From: Conus ventricosus
Taxonomy: Eukaryota; Mollusca; Gastropoda; Neogastropoda; Conidae
Direction of reading: 5' to 3'
Assembly: GCA_018398815.1 (NCBI GenBank)
Contig: CM031595.1
Span: 142,008,971-142,072,970 of the forward strand
DNA: 64,000 nucleotides
The notes under the pieces were generated by a model that was given only the letters and a program-made list of their open reading frames with translations, was not told the origin of the DNA and searched no databases. The position numbers were made by a program, and so were the translations under genes. Below are positions 1 through 11,307 of this stretch, one piece after another. The stretch's first letter is position 1. Every line of letters starts with the position of its first letter.

Positions 1-1040
1 TGTGGAGATTAAATTCATGTGTGTGTCTGTGCTGGCATCTTTTATGACCTGATGTGGGATTTTGATGAGAACATGAGTTTTGTAGAAGATTTTGGGCTTG
101 CATCACTTAACTTCTATACAGTTCTGTTTGTGTGGCCTGTTATGGCATTTTTATGTAAAAATAAAAAAAGGAACCTGCAGGGGATTACATCTGCTTACAT
201 GATCAAACCTAGAGGTGTAGGATTCTCCTGATCCGGTTTCATATGGTATTTTGGACTGGAAAACTGCAAAGAGTTCGACTTATATTTTCAAATCTATATG
301 TAAAGGATTTTCTTGGTATGGCTTGATATCTTATGAGAAAGCTGCAAGGAATTTTGGCTTATGCCATCAAACCTGTATAGGATTCTTCTTCTTATCTTGA
401 TCAGAAAACTGGAAGGCGTCTAGGCTTTCACCATCAAACTTGAGTGGATGCGAGAAGTCTTCTTTTGTGCCCAACTGAGTGTCTTCAGTGAATGTTTTTA
501 GAAATCTTTTTGTTTCTTGTTTTTGTTTCTTTGTTGGTTTTCGGTACCTAGTTTGGTATTTTCGTATAGGCTTCAGATTTTGTTTTAAATCTCCAGAATC
601 ACAGAATGTGGTCTTAGTGAAAAATTCAGTTGATTTTACTGGAACATTTGAAAGATTTATTGGCTTTGTGATATCAGCTAGAGACAGATGACATGTTGCA
701 AAATATTGTGGGTTTAAAAAACAATTGCAGCACAGTGTAAAAGTCGACAATAATTTATAGCAGAATTTCAAGGGGTGGCTTACAGCTTGATTTCAAAGGA
801 TGATTTATTGCTGAATTGAAGAGTTGCAAAGCTATTCAAAAGCTAATATTAGCATCAACCACAAATTGCTCTTTATTGACAAGGATTTCAGTGTGCAGGT
901 CTTTTGTAAAACTCTAAGATGTTGTAACATTTGCTGATGATGTGTAGCATTTGTTGACTGAAAGACTGTAGCTGCTGGAGTGCAGGAGCTGTAGTTAGCA
1001 AAGGCTTGTGTAACCAGGCACATTGTATGTTCACGTGTAG
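1..1040. other. Intron sequence before the first supported exon
   Basis: AT-rich sequence with short open frames on both strands but no splice-bounded segment with domain similarity. I see no gene here. Confidence 0.5.
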
Positions 1041-1150
1041 CTCCTCGTATGAAAGAAGCAGTCGAGCCAGAACTGTCTGCTGTACGCAAGTTGATCGAAG
1101 AGGAAGAGAGGCCCCGGCCCCCAGTGCAGGAGCCTGTGCTCAGTGACACG
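1041..1150 (+). CDS. Exon 1: charged linker, titin-like gene
   Basis: Bounded by an acceptor ending gtgtag and donor gtaaac. The first two bases complete a codon from an upstream exon, and the exon ends in phase 0. It encodes 36 full codons, highly charged and Pro-rich, containing AVRKLIEEEERPRPPVQEP. The LIEEEE stretch resembles the tail of the GPVQ-motif exons further on (LIKEEDAR, LVEEEDLPR), so it may be a relative of that repeat. It precedes the first Ig domain. Confidence 0.7.
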
Positions 1151-1326
1151 GTAAACAGACATTTCTCTACACTTAGTGGGCATGGTGATATGTAAATAGA
1201 TCATTTTTGCTTACTATTTCTGTGTTCAGTGATGCAGTTATTTCAACAGTTTCATGTACTGCTTGCGCTCAGTAACACAATAACTAGATCAGCTTAGTGT
1301 TCTGTGACTCTTGTGTATTGTCTCTG

Positions 1327-1700
1327 AAGCTTTTATGTGCTGTTCCTGTCTAAAGTTGTGCATACTTTTCCTGGCTGAGGCTTGTATGATCTGTTTCTGT
1401 CTGAAGCTGTGTGTACTATTCATGTCTAAAGTCATGTATACCTTCCTGTCTGAAGCTGTATGTACCATTCATGTCTGAAACTGTGTGTGCTGTACCTATC
1501 AGAAGCTGTTCCTGTCTACAGCTGTACATACTGTTCCTGTCTACAGCTGTACATACTGTTCCCGTCTACAGCTGTACATACTGTTCCCGTCTGAAGCTAT
1601 GTGTAGTTTGCCTGTCCAAAGCTGTGTTCCTGTCTGAGACTGTGTGTACTGTTCACTGCTCCTGTCTGAATGTGAATGTAGTAATGTTCCTGTCTGGAAC
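1327..1700. repeat. Degenerate minisatellite, about 25-30 bp unit
   Basis: Repeated variants of ctgttcctgtctacagctg followed by tacata or tgtgta. Copies near 1510-1590 are closest to each other and the outer copies are more decayed. Intronic. Confidence 0.75.
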
Positions 1701-1928
1701 TCTGGGAACCATTTTCATTTAATGCTGTGTGCAGTATTCCTGATATTTTTATTTATGATTCCTGTCTTAATGTTAATCATCATTCTTGGAAATGCACTTT
1801 TGAAAGTGTCTCTCAGAATAGTGACAAACATTGAAAAAACACGGTGCCAGTTTATGTACGACCCTGAAAGTGTCGTACAAATGTTGTTAGGTCCACATCA
1901 CTTTCAATCCTTTCATGTTGTCTTTCAG

Positions 1929-2165
1929 GAATTCAAAGTGTCCAGCTTTGAACAGCGGTTGATGAAGGAGATAGAGTATCGGGAAGGCAAAGTGAAACTG
2001 GCCAGCGAAACCGAGACGGAGTATGACACAGACCAGCCAGAGGAGAAAGTCAGTGCCACCCAGGCCTATGCTCCCCAGATCCAGCAGCCTCTCAAGGACT
2101 TCCGGCTGATGGAGGGGTCTGATGCCACCTTCGTCTGCAAAGTCCTTGGTCGACCCAGACCTAAG
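1929..2165 (+). CDS. Exon 2: linker plus first half of Ig domain A
   Basis: Acceptor tctttcag and donor gtattg; 79 codons, phase 0 to 0. The N-terminal half carries VSSFEQRLMKEIEYREGKVK, a charged segment of the kind I associate with invertebrate titin/Sallimus proteins. The C-terminal half starts an I-set Ig: PQIQQPLKDFRLMEG, then the B-strand Cys in FVCKVLGRPRPK. The exon ends just before the Trp of the C strand, which is supplied by exon 3. Confidence 0.92.
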
Positions 2166-2169
2166 GTAT

Positions 2170-2171
2170 TG

Positions 2172-2252
<81 letters not shown>

Positions 2253-2315
2253 CATGCGTGCGTGCGTGCGTGTGTGTGTGTGTGTGTGTGTGTGCATGCA
2301 TGTGGGTGGTGTGTG

Positions 2316-2362
<47 letters not shown>

Positions 2363-2385
2363 ACGTCCATGCGTTTATGTTGTTT
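2170..2385. repeat. (GT)n microsatellite directly after the exon 2 donor
   Basis: Nearly uninterrupted GT repeats with a short GC-containing interruption (gcgcgcatgcgtgc) near 2246-2270. It begins within about 10 nt of the 5' splice site. Confidence 0.95.
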
Positions 2386-2514
2386 GTGTGCGCCTGTGTA
2401 CTTCCGTTGTTATCAATGGATGCTTCAAGTTCATTCTCACATAGTGATTGTATAAACTTAATAAGTCAGTCCGCACCACATTTTACCATTCTTTCTTCGT
2501 TTCTTCTTCCCCAG

Positions 2515-2762
2515 ATTGCATGGTATAAAGATGGGAAGCGTGTGAAACGGTCAAGCCGCTACGAGATCAAGTATGACCAGGATGGATACTGTACTTTACG
2601 TATCCGCATGGCACTGCCAGAAGATGCTGGTCATTACACGATGTTGGCTGTCAACTCTGTGGGGAAAAACACGTGTTCCAGTCAGCTGTACATTGACCAT
2701 GTGGGCAACATTGACGCTACTTCCTTTGTCGCTCCAGAAACTCTTGACAAGATCCTTGGAAG
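2515..2762 (+). CDS. Exon 3: second half of Ig domain A and linker
   Basis: Acceptor ttccccag, donor gtaggt, phase 0 to 2. It supplies the C-strand IAWYKDGK and the E/F region LPEDAGHYTMLAVNSVGKN. The usual F-strand Cys is replaced (HYTMLAVN), so the disulphide is probably absent although exon 2 has the B-strand Cys. It ends in a linker (VGNIDATSFVAPETLDKILG) typical of tandem-Ig muscle proteins. Confidence 0.93.
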
Positions 2763-3358
2763 GTAGGTGTGCTTTTCAACTCTTGAGACAGTTGATGTGA
2801 GATTGGTAACAAAATAGATTAGGAACCAAATATGTAGATCAGTTTATTTTTTGAAAAAGAATGAACTCTTCGAAAAAATTGTGTGAACAGTATTGCTATG
2901 GAAGTCTTATAGTATATCTACATAGAGTGATACATTATCTGGGTTTTTTTTTTCAGGTTTTTTATTTTTATTTTTTTATATTTTTACATCATGATAAATA
3001 ATTTTCATTAACATGTTTTTTGTGAAGGCTATCATTATTGAAATAGATGATCTTCAAAAAAGTTTGTGGAGGGATGAGGGACAAACTCGGTTGACATTGC
3101 TGCATGAACAGCTACAAAAAGAAGAGTGTTGATAATTTTTCTTGATTTTTATCACAGCCACAAACACTCGCACACCATGAATGGTTGCCATGCATCTGTA
3201 CTCTTGCACTTAATACTAAGAGTTACTGATCTGAAAAATAAAGTACCTCATCCCATTTGCACAGATTTTTCCCGATATTGTTAATGAATCAGTGGCTTGT
3301 AAAATGGCTTTGAGGAAAACGAAGGCTGTGATCACTCTAGAACATTCATCCTGCACAG
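2763..3358. other. Intron 3
   Basis: AT-rich intron without recognisable repeats or elements. Confidence 0.6.
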
Positions 3359-3563
3359 GGATTCTGCGCGGGAGCCTGGCCCAGAGGACCAAGGTGGAAT
3401 CTTTGAGACCAACACACAGCCTCAGTTCAAGAGGATCCCTGCTGACCTTGAGGTGCGGGAGGGCAACCCTGTGCGCTTGGACTGCCTGGTCAGTGGCCGA
3501 CCAATCCCAGAATTCTACTGGTATCGCAACGAGGTGCAAGTCTTCAATGATGACAACCACAAG
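3359..3563 (+). CDS. Exon 4: linker and first half of Ig domain B
   Basis: Acceptor ctgcacag, donor gtcaga, phase 2 to 0. Contains PQFKRIPADLEVREGNPVRL, then the B-strand Cys in LDCLVSGRPIPEFYWY with the C-strand Trp. Classic I-set A', B and C strands. The second half is exon 5, almost 3 kb away because a piggyBac relic occupies the intron. Confidence 0.93.
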
Positions 3564-3710
3564 GTCAGAGGGCACTGGGTTCAAAGAAAAGTTAAAGGCT
3601 TAGAAATGTGTTGTTAATTCGAGGAAAATAATTGTAGTTCCAGACAGGGAATTCAAGAAACTCATGGAACTGTGGAAGTAATTTTTTTTCCTTAGCTTGA
3701 TTTTGCTTAA

Positions 3711-6067
3711 CCCTCTAGCGCCTGAAAGTACTTCTGGCCTAAAGAAAATTATTTTCTATGCAAAAACAATATCAGTCAGGGACAAGAAACACGTTTCTGG
3801 GGTTATTTTCTGTCAAAAGCAAAAAAATGACAAATTTAGAAAAATTATCATATATGTGATGCGCTCCCACAAAAGGTACATTAAGTGTCATTTTGAAGAT
3901 TTTGAGATTTTGGCACAGTCAGAAACTAGAGAAATTAAGCTTCACAATGATATGCTTGGTTTTGTTTTAGGTTTATTAAAACCAAAGTTATAGAAGTTTA
4001 TATCCAGCTAGTAGCAACGTGGCCATTTTGAGAAAATGCCTGTTAAAGTTGACAGAGCAATCTTGATGAAAACCCTTAGCAACAGGGGTTATTTTTTAAC
4101 AGAAATCAATGAAACTTGGAGCAAACAATCTTTACTCCTTCCTGCATCAATCAACGAGACATTTATCACTAATTCGTCCTCTTTCTACCTTATACCCCCC
4201 CCCCATCCCCTCGAGAAAATTTTTTTTCGTCAACACACCTTACAAAAGGGTAAAATAAGTAACTTTATAGGTTGAATTGAGCTATAAGACTTCACAATAT
4301 GAATTTTAAGGGTTTAAAGTTGCCAAAAATGCGAAAAACCCAAAATCCATAAAAATAGATCAAACCACCTTTTCAAGCCCATAGGCCAAATCGCTCTCAG
4401 CGACTTAGTGTACCCTTCGTGGGAGCGCGTCACATATGATAAGTTAGGTTTTTGTTGCACAAAGACTGATTTTATCATATATGATAAATTGCCTCAGGTA
4501 CACAGTTCATTGAGAGTTAACTCAGATGTCATTTCACAAATTGTTAATCTGTAATGTAAATTCTTCTTCAAGTGTTTTTGGGGTGAGTTTCAATCTCATT
4601 TCAGCAAATGGAACTCTGCAAAGCAGTTCCTGTCCTTGTTGAAACATAGGTTCACTTTGCACTTTGGACAGGAGACATAGGTCAGGCTCTGACAGTTCCT
4701 GTTCTTGCATGACGTCCTTCCACTGTTTCACTGGGGCAGGTGGGCAACACTATCCAGGCGGACATCAGGGGTGGGAACGAACTGCCTGATGATCTTGGCT
4801 GGAGGTGGTGATGTCATGCAGCCGCTCGGGCGACCAACTGTTTTCTTCGTCAGCAACAGCGCGTCTGCAATCTGGCTCTGGAAAATGCTGAGTTTTGTTG
4901 GCTTGAGTGCTCGTATGGAGTCTTCAAATTTCCATCTTCGGGAGCATCATCTGCCTTCCCTTTCAATCTAATGTCTGCTGGAGGATCGAAAGGCGTGTCC
5001 GTCCACATGGGATCATTGTTGAGTGCTGCAGCAAGTTCCTCTACCTCATCAGGAGTGATGTCAACAACTTGTTGACCTATGAGGTCAGCCAACGGAATAT
5101 TATCCAGATCATCTCCAGTGTTCCTGGCCACCAGCTGGGCTAAGGGAAGATCATCTTCCACAAGCGTTGCTCTTCATAGACTTGCCAGGGGAATGTCGTC
5201 ATCAACATCATTGGTAGATGCGCTTGTAGACGGCTCATTTCTTTTTCGGCCTACCTGATGCTGCTTTCTTTCTTCAGCACCGTTTTTCGCCCTTTGATAA
5301 GCATCTCTTCATCTCCATCACCTTCGGGATCGCCGTATCCTGGCCTCCACTCATCTCCGCTGCTGTCAGTGGGGTCAAAATCACTCAGGTCACCCGCCAC
5401 AAACCGGCAAATATTTGTCATGGGAACATTGGTTGTCATGTTGAAAACAGACAGCACATCCAGGTTTTACCGTCTTTCCTTTATAATTCAGACATAATAT
5501 GGAACATACTAATACACAAACATAAAAATACATAGTTCTGAATCAAAAGAATAATGGAAAGCAAACACCAAAACCAGCTCTTCAACAGCTAGAAAAATGC
5601 ACTTGGAACCTCTAAAGCCGTTCTTATCATTTCTGATAATTGGCTGACGAGTTGTCTTTCCCTGAAGTTTCCACAAACACCGTTCTTATACATATGATAA
5701 ACCTTTTTCATGCCATTTTCATGACAAACAGCAATCTGTTTCATATAAAATCATTGTATGTTCAAAATGTATACATGATCATGCGCTTAATAAGCCCGAT
5801 TAAAATTAGATTTATACTCCCATGTCTGTGTTGCAGAGACTCAAAAACAGAAGATCATGAGAATGTTGGTACTAGCAAGCAGTCACTGTAGAAAGGGAAG
5901 TGTGGGGAATAAGGAACACGTGGTTAGGGGATGTTAGCACAGCAGCGGTGTTGGTTTCACACGTCTGGAACCAGCTAACTGAGATGGGAGTGTCAAATAT
6001 CGTTGAGGTATGCGCCACAGGCGCTTGAATTGGGTTTATCATATCTGTAGCAGTCGGCGCTAGAGGG
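3711..6067 (-). mobile_element. piggyBac-like element relic, TTAA target duplication
   Basis: Flanked by TTAA at 3707-3710 and 6068-6071, with perfect 12-bp inverted ends CCCTCTAGCGCC. On the minus strand, an acidic N-terminal segment (5457 to about 4850) has repeated IPLADL/LPLAQL-type motifs. Another frame (about 4710 to 4605) encodes a Cys-rich segment with CPKCKVNLC, resembling the C-terminal zinc finger of piggyBac transposases. The catalytic DDE core expected between them is missing, so this is a non-autonomous deletion derivative. The ends and target site are seen directly; the transposase assignment is inference from motif layout. Confidence 0.85.
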
Positions 6068-6071
6068 TTAA

Positions 6072-6506
6072 GCAGTTCTTTTTTCCATTTCTTTTTGCTC
6101 TTTTTGTAAACTGTTGATGTATGTGTTCTTTTGTAAGGTCTTTGAATAAATTTATCCTTATATTTGGTTTTTGTTGATATTTAATCTGACCGAGTTTCTA
6201 TAGGTATGGTTGTGTTGTTATCATGTCTATCCAGTCGCCACCCTCTCAAAGAAAGAAAATATTCCATTATAAAACCCTAGAATTCGAATACTCACAGTAA
6301 CAATATATTTGAGACATAAAGGAAGATGATAATATAAGATTTATACATTTTTATTTCTTATGATCTTCAGTGTTGTAACCATGCATCAGAGAACAAAAGA
6401 ATTATATTTTTGTTATGAAAATTCCTGAAGTTTTAGATGATATTGTCCCCCACTGTTTCACTGATAAACATAAATAATACATGTATTGTTGGTATCTGTG
6501 TCACAG
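6072..6506. other. Remainder of intron 4
   Basis: AT-rich; nothing recognisable. Confidence 0.5.
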
Positions 6507-6639
6507 ATTGTGGTCAATGAGGACGGCATTCACTCATTGCTGATCTTGTCGGCCAACCGTCAGGACACAGGCGTGTATACCTGCATTGCCCGTAATAAGG
6601 CAGGCGAAGACACCTTCTCTGTGACCCTCACTATCCTAG
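6507..6639 (+). CDS. Exon 5: second half of Ig domain B
   Basis: Acceptor gtgtcacag, donor gtaaga, phase 0 to 1. Encodes the E-F-G strands: GIHSLLILSANRQDTGVYTC, with the F-strand Cys and the D-x-G-x-Y-x-C motif, then ARNKAGEDTFSVTLTILG. Complete I-set fold together with exon 4. Confidence 0.95.
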
Positions 6640-7860
6640 GTAAGAACTCCTTGTTCAGCAAAAGAAAAAAAGAAAAGAAAAAAAACCCCAAAAAACCAAC
6701 AAAAGTAAAAGATTATCTAATAAGAATGATGACTGTTGCTCCCCAGATTTCCTCATCATTTAAACGTAGGTTTCTGCTGATATTCAAGTTTAGGGGGGAA
6801 AAAACTCTGATCAAGAGGTTTTCAAACACTTACTCCGGAGCAGTGGCATTCTTTGTAAGATCCAATGAAGTATATCATTGAAATATCCAGTCAGATCTTA
6901 TGATTTCACCAAGTGTAGAATGATGAAATTTGGTTTGATTGGTTTGAATGTTGCACTGGACTGATGAATGACATCTATTGTGTGTGACAAATTTTCCACT
7001 ATTGATATATTTGAAAGAATAGGAAATTTGCTTCTAAAAGTTCTATTAAAACTAGGTCTATTATAGCACAGTGATATGTTTTCACTAAGGGCGATCACTT
7101 TGCAGACCTATCCCGAATTGATGCAAAGTTAGCTCTCTGCTTTCCCAATGTTTTTCTTGAGGAGTGGGGTGGAAAGGGGTAGGGGGTCCTGATGATAAGG
7201 CATTGGGGATCCTGATGATAAGGCATTGGGGATCCTGATGATAAGGCATTGGGGATCCTGATGATAAGGCATTGTTTCACGCTGAGTGGGAATAGGGCAT
7301 TTGTATGAATGGTAAAGTGTGACCAAAAAGAAACATGCAAAGCAAATGAAAATCGTAGATTGCAGAGAAAAATTAAGATGATATGCACTCCTTATTCCCA
7401 CATGTTTCTTCTTTTTTTTTTCATGGATGTTATACCAGTTTGAGCTGATGTGTTAGGTGTTTTTGCTGGCTTGGTGTCACATTTGTCAGATTTTGTTTTG
7501 CTATAAATTGTAAGTACATGAGAAAACCCTATATTTTAAATAATCATTGATGCTAAGGAAGCGTAAATCTGTAACAAGCAGGTGTGTTAAGCTGTGAAGT
7601 GCATGAGAATGAAACTGAATTATGACAGTTCTTGTGACTAAGGTAACACTAGACCTTAGATTAACATTTACAGAAAAAAAGCAGATTAAACATTAACAGA
7701 AAAAAGCAGATTCTTAATGCTTCATCCTCATCTTTTCCCTTCCCTGATCCACACTCTACCTCTGAATCCTTCACTCTCAAACCCCCAATTGACGGACAGT
7801 TAGGACATTCCTGAAATTGAATTGAATTGATACTTACTGCTGTGGTTGTTTCGTTTGCAG
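6640..7860. other. Intron 5
   Basis: AT-rich, with an A-rich tract after the donor (6659-6700) and a 23-bp minisatellite (separate entry). No gene seen. Confidence 0.6.
7185..7276. repeat. 23-bp minisatellite, about 4 copies
   Basis: Unit cattggggatcctgatgata plus agg, nearly identical copies at 23-bp spacing (7201, 7224, 7247). Very low divergence suggests recent amplification. Confidence 0.9.
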
Positions 7861-8023
7861 AGCGACAGCAGATGGTGCCCCCACGGTTTGTTGAGCGCAT
7901 GAAAAACTACACAATCGTGGAGGGTCAGTCTGTGTCCTTGACCTGTCATGCTGAAGGGGTCCCTGTGCCCATGATGAGCTGGCAGAAGGACAACAAGATG
8001 ATCGTCCCCAACAAAGACTACCA
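7861..8023 (+). CDS. Exon 6: first half of Ig domain C
   Basis: Acceptor cgtttgcag, donor gtgagta, phase 1 to 2. Contains PPRFVERMKNYTIVEGQSVS, the B-strand Cys in LTCHAEGVPVPMMSW and the C-strand Trp. The last two bases CA join G from exon 7 to give Gln. Confidence 0.94.
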
Positions 8024-8039
8024 GTGAGTATAATGTTAA

Positions 8040-8915
8040 CAGTGATGTAGATTTCCATCGGTCTCCGGTCATTGACCGATAAAAATGTAAAATGACCGAT
8101 CGGCTCGACCTCCATCCGGTCAAATTTCCGATCCTAATACAAGCGAAGCGGTCGCATGTCCTATCGTTTTCGCGAGGTCGCGGACAAGTCTACAGCCGTT
8201 TTATTGTGCGGAGGCGTGCGAGACTGAGTAGCGTTGAAAGGCAGAGCCAAGCGCATCGCGTGTTTGGGAAAATTTGCACAGCTCTGAGGCTGACGCACCA
8301 ACTGAAGCGCGATGCGATAGGCGAGAGGAGCACAGACTTAGAATTCAGCAAGAGCGAGTAACTCTTGTTGAATTTCCGGCCTGCGCGCGGTTTGTTTTCC
8401 TTCACATCCGACAGTGGTAAAAACGTGTGCATCACGCCATCAGTCTTTATCATGCCACCAAAGAAGAGACTCAAATGTGAAAAAGATCATCGATCTTTGA
8501 AATCTATGTTCGCACCATCGGCGAGTGTGCCAGAGGTGAGTGGCAGTGCGTCTACCAGTTCCGAATCGACGACTGATGCGTCAAGTGCCTCTTCCAGTTC
8601 CGTATCGACGACTGATGCGTCGAAAACTACAGGCAGTAGTAGGCCTAAAACATTTATTTTACAACTTTCACTAAGCTTTGCCCTGATTCTAGTCATCAAC
8701 ATAATTGTGTTGATTTTATTTGTTTTTGTATTTTTTAATACTTTTCTCCAGTTCTAGTCGGCGGACCTTGAGTTAATAAAATACATTTATCACAATGAAT
8801 CCTGTTCCGAGTCTGGTGTCCTATTATTTTGGTTACTCCAGGACACTTTGTCCTATTCACATTTAATCTCTAGGACACAGTGTCCTATAGGGTGATTAAA
8901 AAATCTACATCACTG
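8040..8915 (+). mobile_element. hAT-like non-autonomous DNA transposon with 6-bp target duplication
   Basis: Perfect 15-bp inverted ends CAGTGATGTAGATTT, with TGTTAA directly outside both ends (8034-8039 and 8916-8921). Plus-strand frame 8452-8757 begins MPPKKRLKCEKDHRSLKSMF and continues with a Ser/Thr-rich stretch, like the N-terminus of hAT transposases; no catalytic region follows. CAG...CTG ends fit hAT, whose duplications are usually 8 bp (5-6 bp in some groups). Confidence 0.75.
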
Positions 8916-9045
8916 TGTTAACACAGATCTGTCGCACACCACATGCATGTAGGCATATATAAACGCACAACATACACAGCTGATAGAAGGACAACAGGGT
9001 TTTCATATCTAAGAAAGAGTACCAGTCATGCATTGATGTACATTC

Positions 9046-9208
9046 ACACACTCACACACACACACACACGCACGCATGCACACAGGCACATACACACACA
9101 CAACATATGCGCATGTAGGAACGCGTGCACATGCACACACACACACGTACGCAAACACACACACACACATGCACACACACATGCGCACGCACACACACAC
9201 ACACACAC

Positions 9209-9264
<56 letters not shown>

Positions 9265-9272
9265 TACATATA
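9046..9272. repeat. (CA)n microsatellite, interrupted
   Basis: CA repeats with scattered CGCA and TGCA interruptions, purest at 9186-9260. The open frames through it on both strands are repeat artefacts. Confidence 0.95.
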
Positions 9273-9429
9273 TTCATGCATGCAGTCATACACACTGGAA
9301 GAGAGACATTTTTATTTAAAAAAAAGTCTGAAAAATCTGTTATAAAGAACAGATCATTACATTGTTGTAATGAATTGGAAAGATCGGGTGTGATGCAGTT
9401 AACAGATTATTGATGACAGATTCATTCAC

Positions 9430-9516
9430 TGTGTCTGTGTGTGTGTGTGTGTGTGTCTGTGTCTGTCTGTGTCTGTGTGTGTCTGTGTGTGTCTGTGTGT
9501 GTGTGTGTGTGTGTGG
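9430..9516. repeat. (TG)n / (TCTG)n tract ending about 12 nt before exon 7
   Basis: TGTG and TCTG repeats running up to ggggtgtgtttag, the acceptor of exon 7. It seems to replace the usual polypyrimidine tract. Confidence 0.92.
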
Positions 9517-9527
9517 GGTGTGTTTAG

Positions 9528-9658
9528 GGTGGAGACGATGGGTGGACGATCCACTCTGAAAGTCACCAATGCTACCCTGGGGGATTCCGCCTGGTTCCAG
9601 TGTTCAGCAGTAAATGTAGCTGGTACGGCCTCCACTCGCTCCAAGCTGGTCGTGCAAC
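9528..9658 (+). CDS. Exon 7: second half of Ig domain C
   Basis: Acceptor tgtttag, donor gtaagt, phase 2 to 1. Encodes GGRSTLKVTNATLGDSAWFQC with the F-strand Cys (split here: STLKVTNATLGDSAW, FQC), then AVNVAGTASTRSKLVVQ. Trp replaces the usual Tyr two residues before the Cys. This ends the first Ig group; the disordered block follows. Confidence 0.93.
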
Positions 9659-9684
9659 GTAAGTTGGCCTGCTATTAGTTCCTC

Positions 9685-10400
9685 TTATCAAAATTGGCCT
9701 GCTGTTTCTCTAATCAAAGTTGGCCAACTGTTACTTTGTCTGATCAAAGTTGGCCAACTGTTACTTTTTCTGATCAAAGTTGGCCAACTGGTACTTATTC
9801 TGATCAAAGTTGGCCAACTGTTACTTTCTCTGATCAAAGTTGGCCAACTGTTACTTTCTCTGATCAAAGTTGGCCAACTGGTACTTTCTCTGATCAAAGT
9901 TGGCCAACTGTTACTTTCTCTGATCAAAGTTGGCCAACTGGTACTTTCTCTGATCAAAGTTGGCCAGCAGTTTGTTTCTCTGATCAAAGCTGACTTATAT
10001 AAGTTTCTCTGATTAATATTGGCCTACTATAAGTTCCACTGATCAGTTAGCCTACTGTGACTTATATAAGTTTCTCTGATTAGTATTGGCCTACTATAAG
10101 TTCCACTGATCAGTTAGCCTACTGTTATGTTCTTTGATCAAGGTTGGCCTACTATTATTCTCTCTGATAAAACTTGGCCAACCGTTAGTTCCTCTGATAA
10201 AGTTGGCCTGCTGTTAATTTCTCTGATCAAAGTTGGCCTATCATCAGTTTCTCTGATCAAAGATGGCTGCTTTTAGTTTCTTTGATCAAATTTGGCCTGC
10301 TATTAGTCTGTCTGATCGCAGCTGGCTTTCCATTAGTTCTGATCAAATTGGCCTGCCGTTTGTTGTACTGATCAAATTTGGCATGTTATTAGTTACATAC
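9685..10400. repeat. 30-bp minisatellite, tgatcaaagttggccaactg unit
   Basis: About nine near-identical 30-bp copies from 9715 to 9990, then a dozen or more decayed copies to about 10400. Because 30 is a multiple of three and the unit lacks stops, long frames open on both strands; I treat these as artefacts. Confidence 0.93.
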
Positions 10401-10732
10401 ACTCATTGAATTTCACTCGATCATTGTGTGTCCTCAAAGGTTTGCAGAAATGCTTTTCTTTATGTATTTCATTCATAAGGACAGTCCTGCTGAAGTGAAC
10501 TGGCTCTTTCCCTTGTCCTTCAGTGATCTCATTTTGTACTCTTCAGTCTTGTCAAATACACATGTAATTCAGTCGGTATCTTTAGCAAGATCCAATCTTT
10601 TGGGTCCTTTTCATCAACAGGATTATAGCATATCGACAATCCCATAAAGTCCTTTGCGTTAACTAGATTGTATTTATTTGGACTGTCATCCATTATCCTG
10701 AGCCTGTTTTGAATTAGATTGAAATTTTAGGA

Positions 10733-10966
10733 TTTGTGACTTACATATTGATAACAATACTGTTCTTTCCTACTGGTCACGTTTTGAATGGCATTTAGAT
10801 CAAGGGATTTGTGACATATATATTGATACAATACTGTTCTTTCCCACTGGTCACGTTTTGAATGGCATTTAGATCAAGGGATTTGTGACATATATATTGA
10901 TACAATACTGTTCTTTCTCACTGGTCACGTTTTGAATGCCATTTAGATCAAGGGATTTGTGACGCA
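10733..10966. repeat. Tandem repeat, three copies of about 75-85 bp
   Basis: Three copies of a segment running from gatttgtgac through gttctttccca and ctggtcacgttttgaatggc to atttagatcaaggg, over 90% alike by eye. Confidence 0.85.
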
Positions 10967-11189
10967 TACTTTCATTCCATACTGGTCTTCCCCAGGCATA
11001 ATTTAAATGATGCCAGGTGCTGAATCCTGTCATGTCTTCTGTTGGCTTTAGGAATTCAGTGAACTGGGACCTTGGAATAGTCTACACTGTTCACATTTTG
11101 GCCGGAAGGTCTCATAGTCGCATGCTAATCAGCCCTTTGAGAGCTGATTCCCAGGCCCATGCTCTGATCTTGTTTTGTCATCTCTACAG

Positions 11190-11307
11190 CTGACTTGGCC
11201 CGCTTCCAGCCTGCAGAGGAACCTGTGAAGAAAGTGGTAGCACCCAAGAAACAGGCACCGCCACCACGTGCCCCGCCCCCAGTGGAAGAGCCCAGAGTGA
11301 TGTCACC
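11190..11307 (+). CDS. Exon 8: Pro/Lys-rich start of the disordered block
   Basis: Acceptor tctctacag, donor gtgagt, phase 1 to 2. Encodes PDLARFQPAEEPVKKVVAPK followed by QAPPPRAPPPVEEPRVMSP: no fold, high Pro/Lys/Val/Glu. This PEVK-like composition is that of the extensible segment of titins. It sets the phase-2 register kept by the next eleven exons. Confidence 0.85.

Noticed and set aside
367..771. 134-codon minus-strand frame near the window start
   Set aside because: No recognised domain and no support from splice structure; left out as chance.
2122..2455. Open frames of Cys-Val or His-Thr dipeptides (also at 9009-9413, 41559-42401, 49811-50449, 51535-51915)
   Set aside because: They are translations of TG/CA microsatellites, open in several frames on both strands; not genes.
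9688..9993. 99-codon frames on both strands with repeated SDQSWPTVTF-like units
   Set aside because: Product of a 30-bp minisatellite whose period is divisible by three; no splice or start context and both strands are open.
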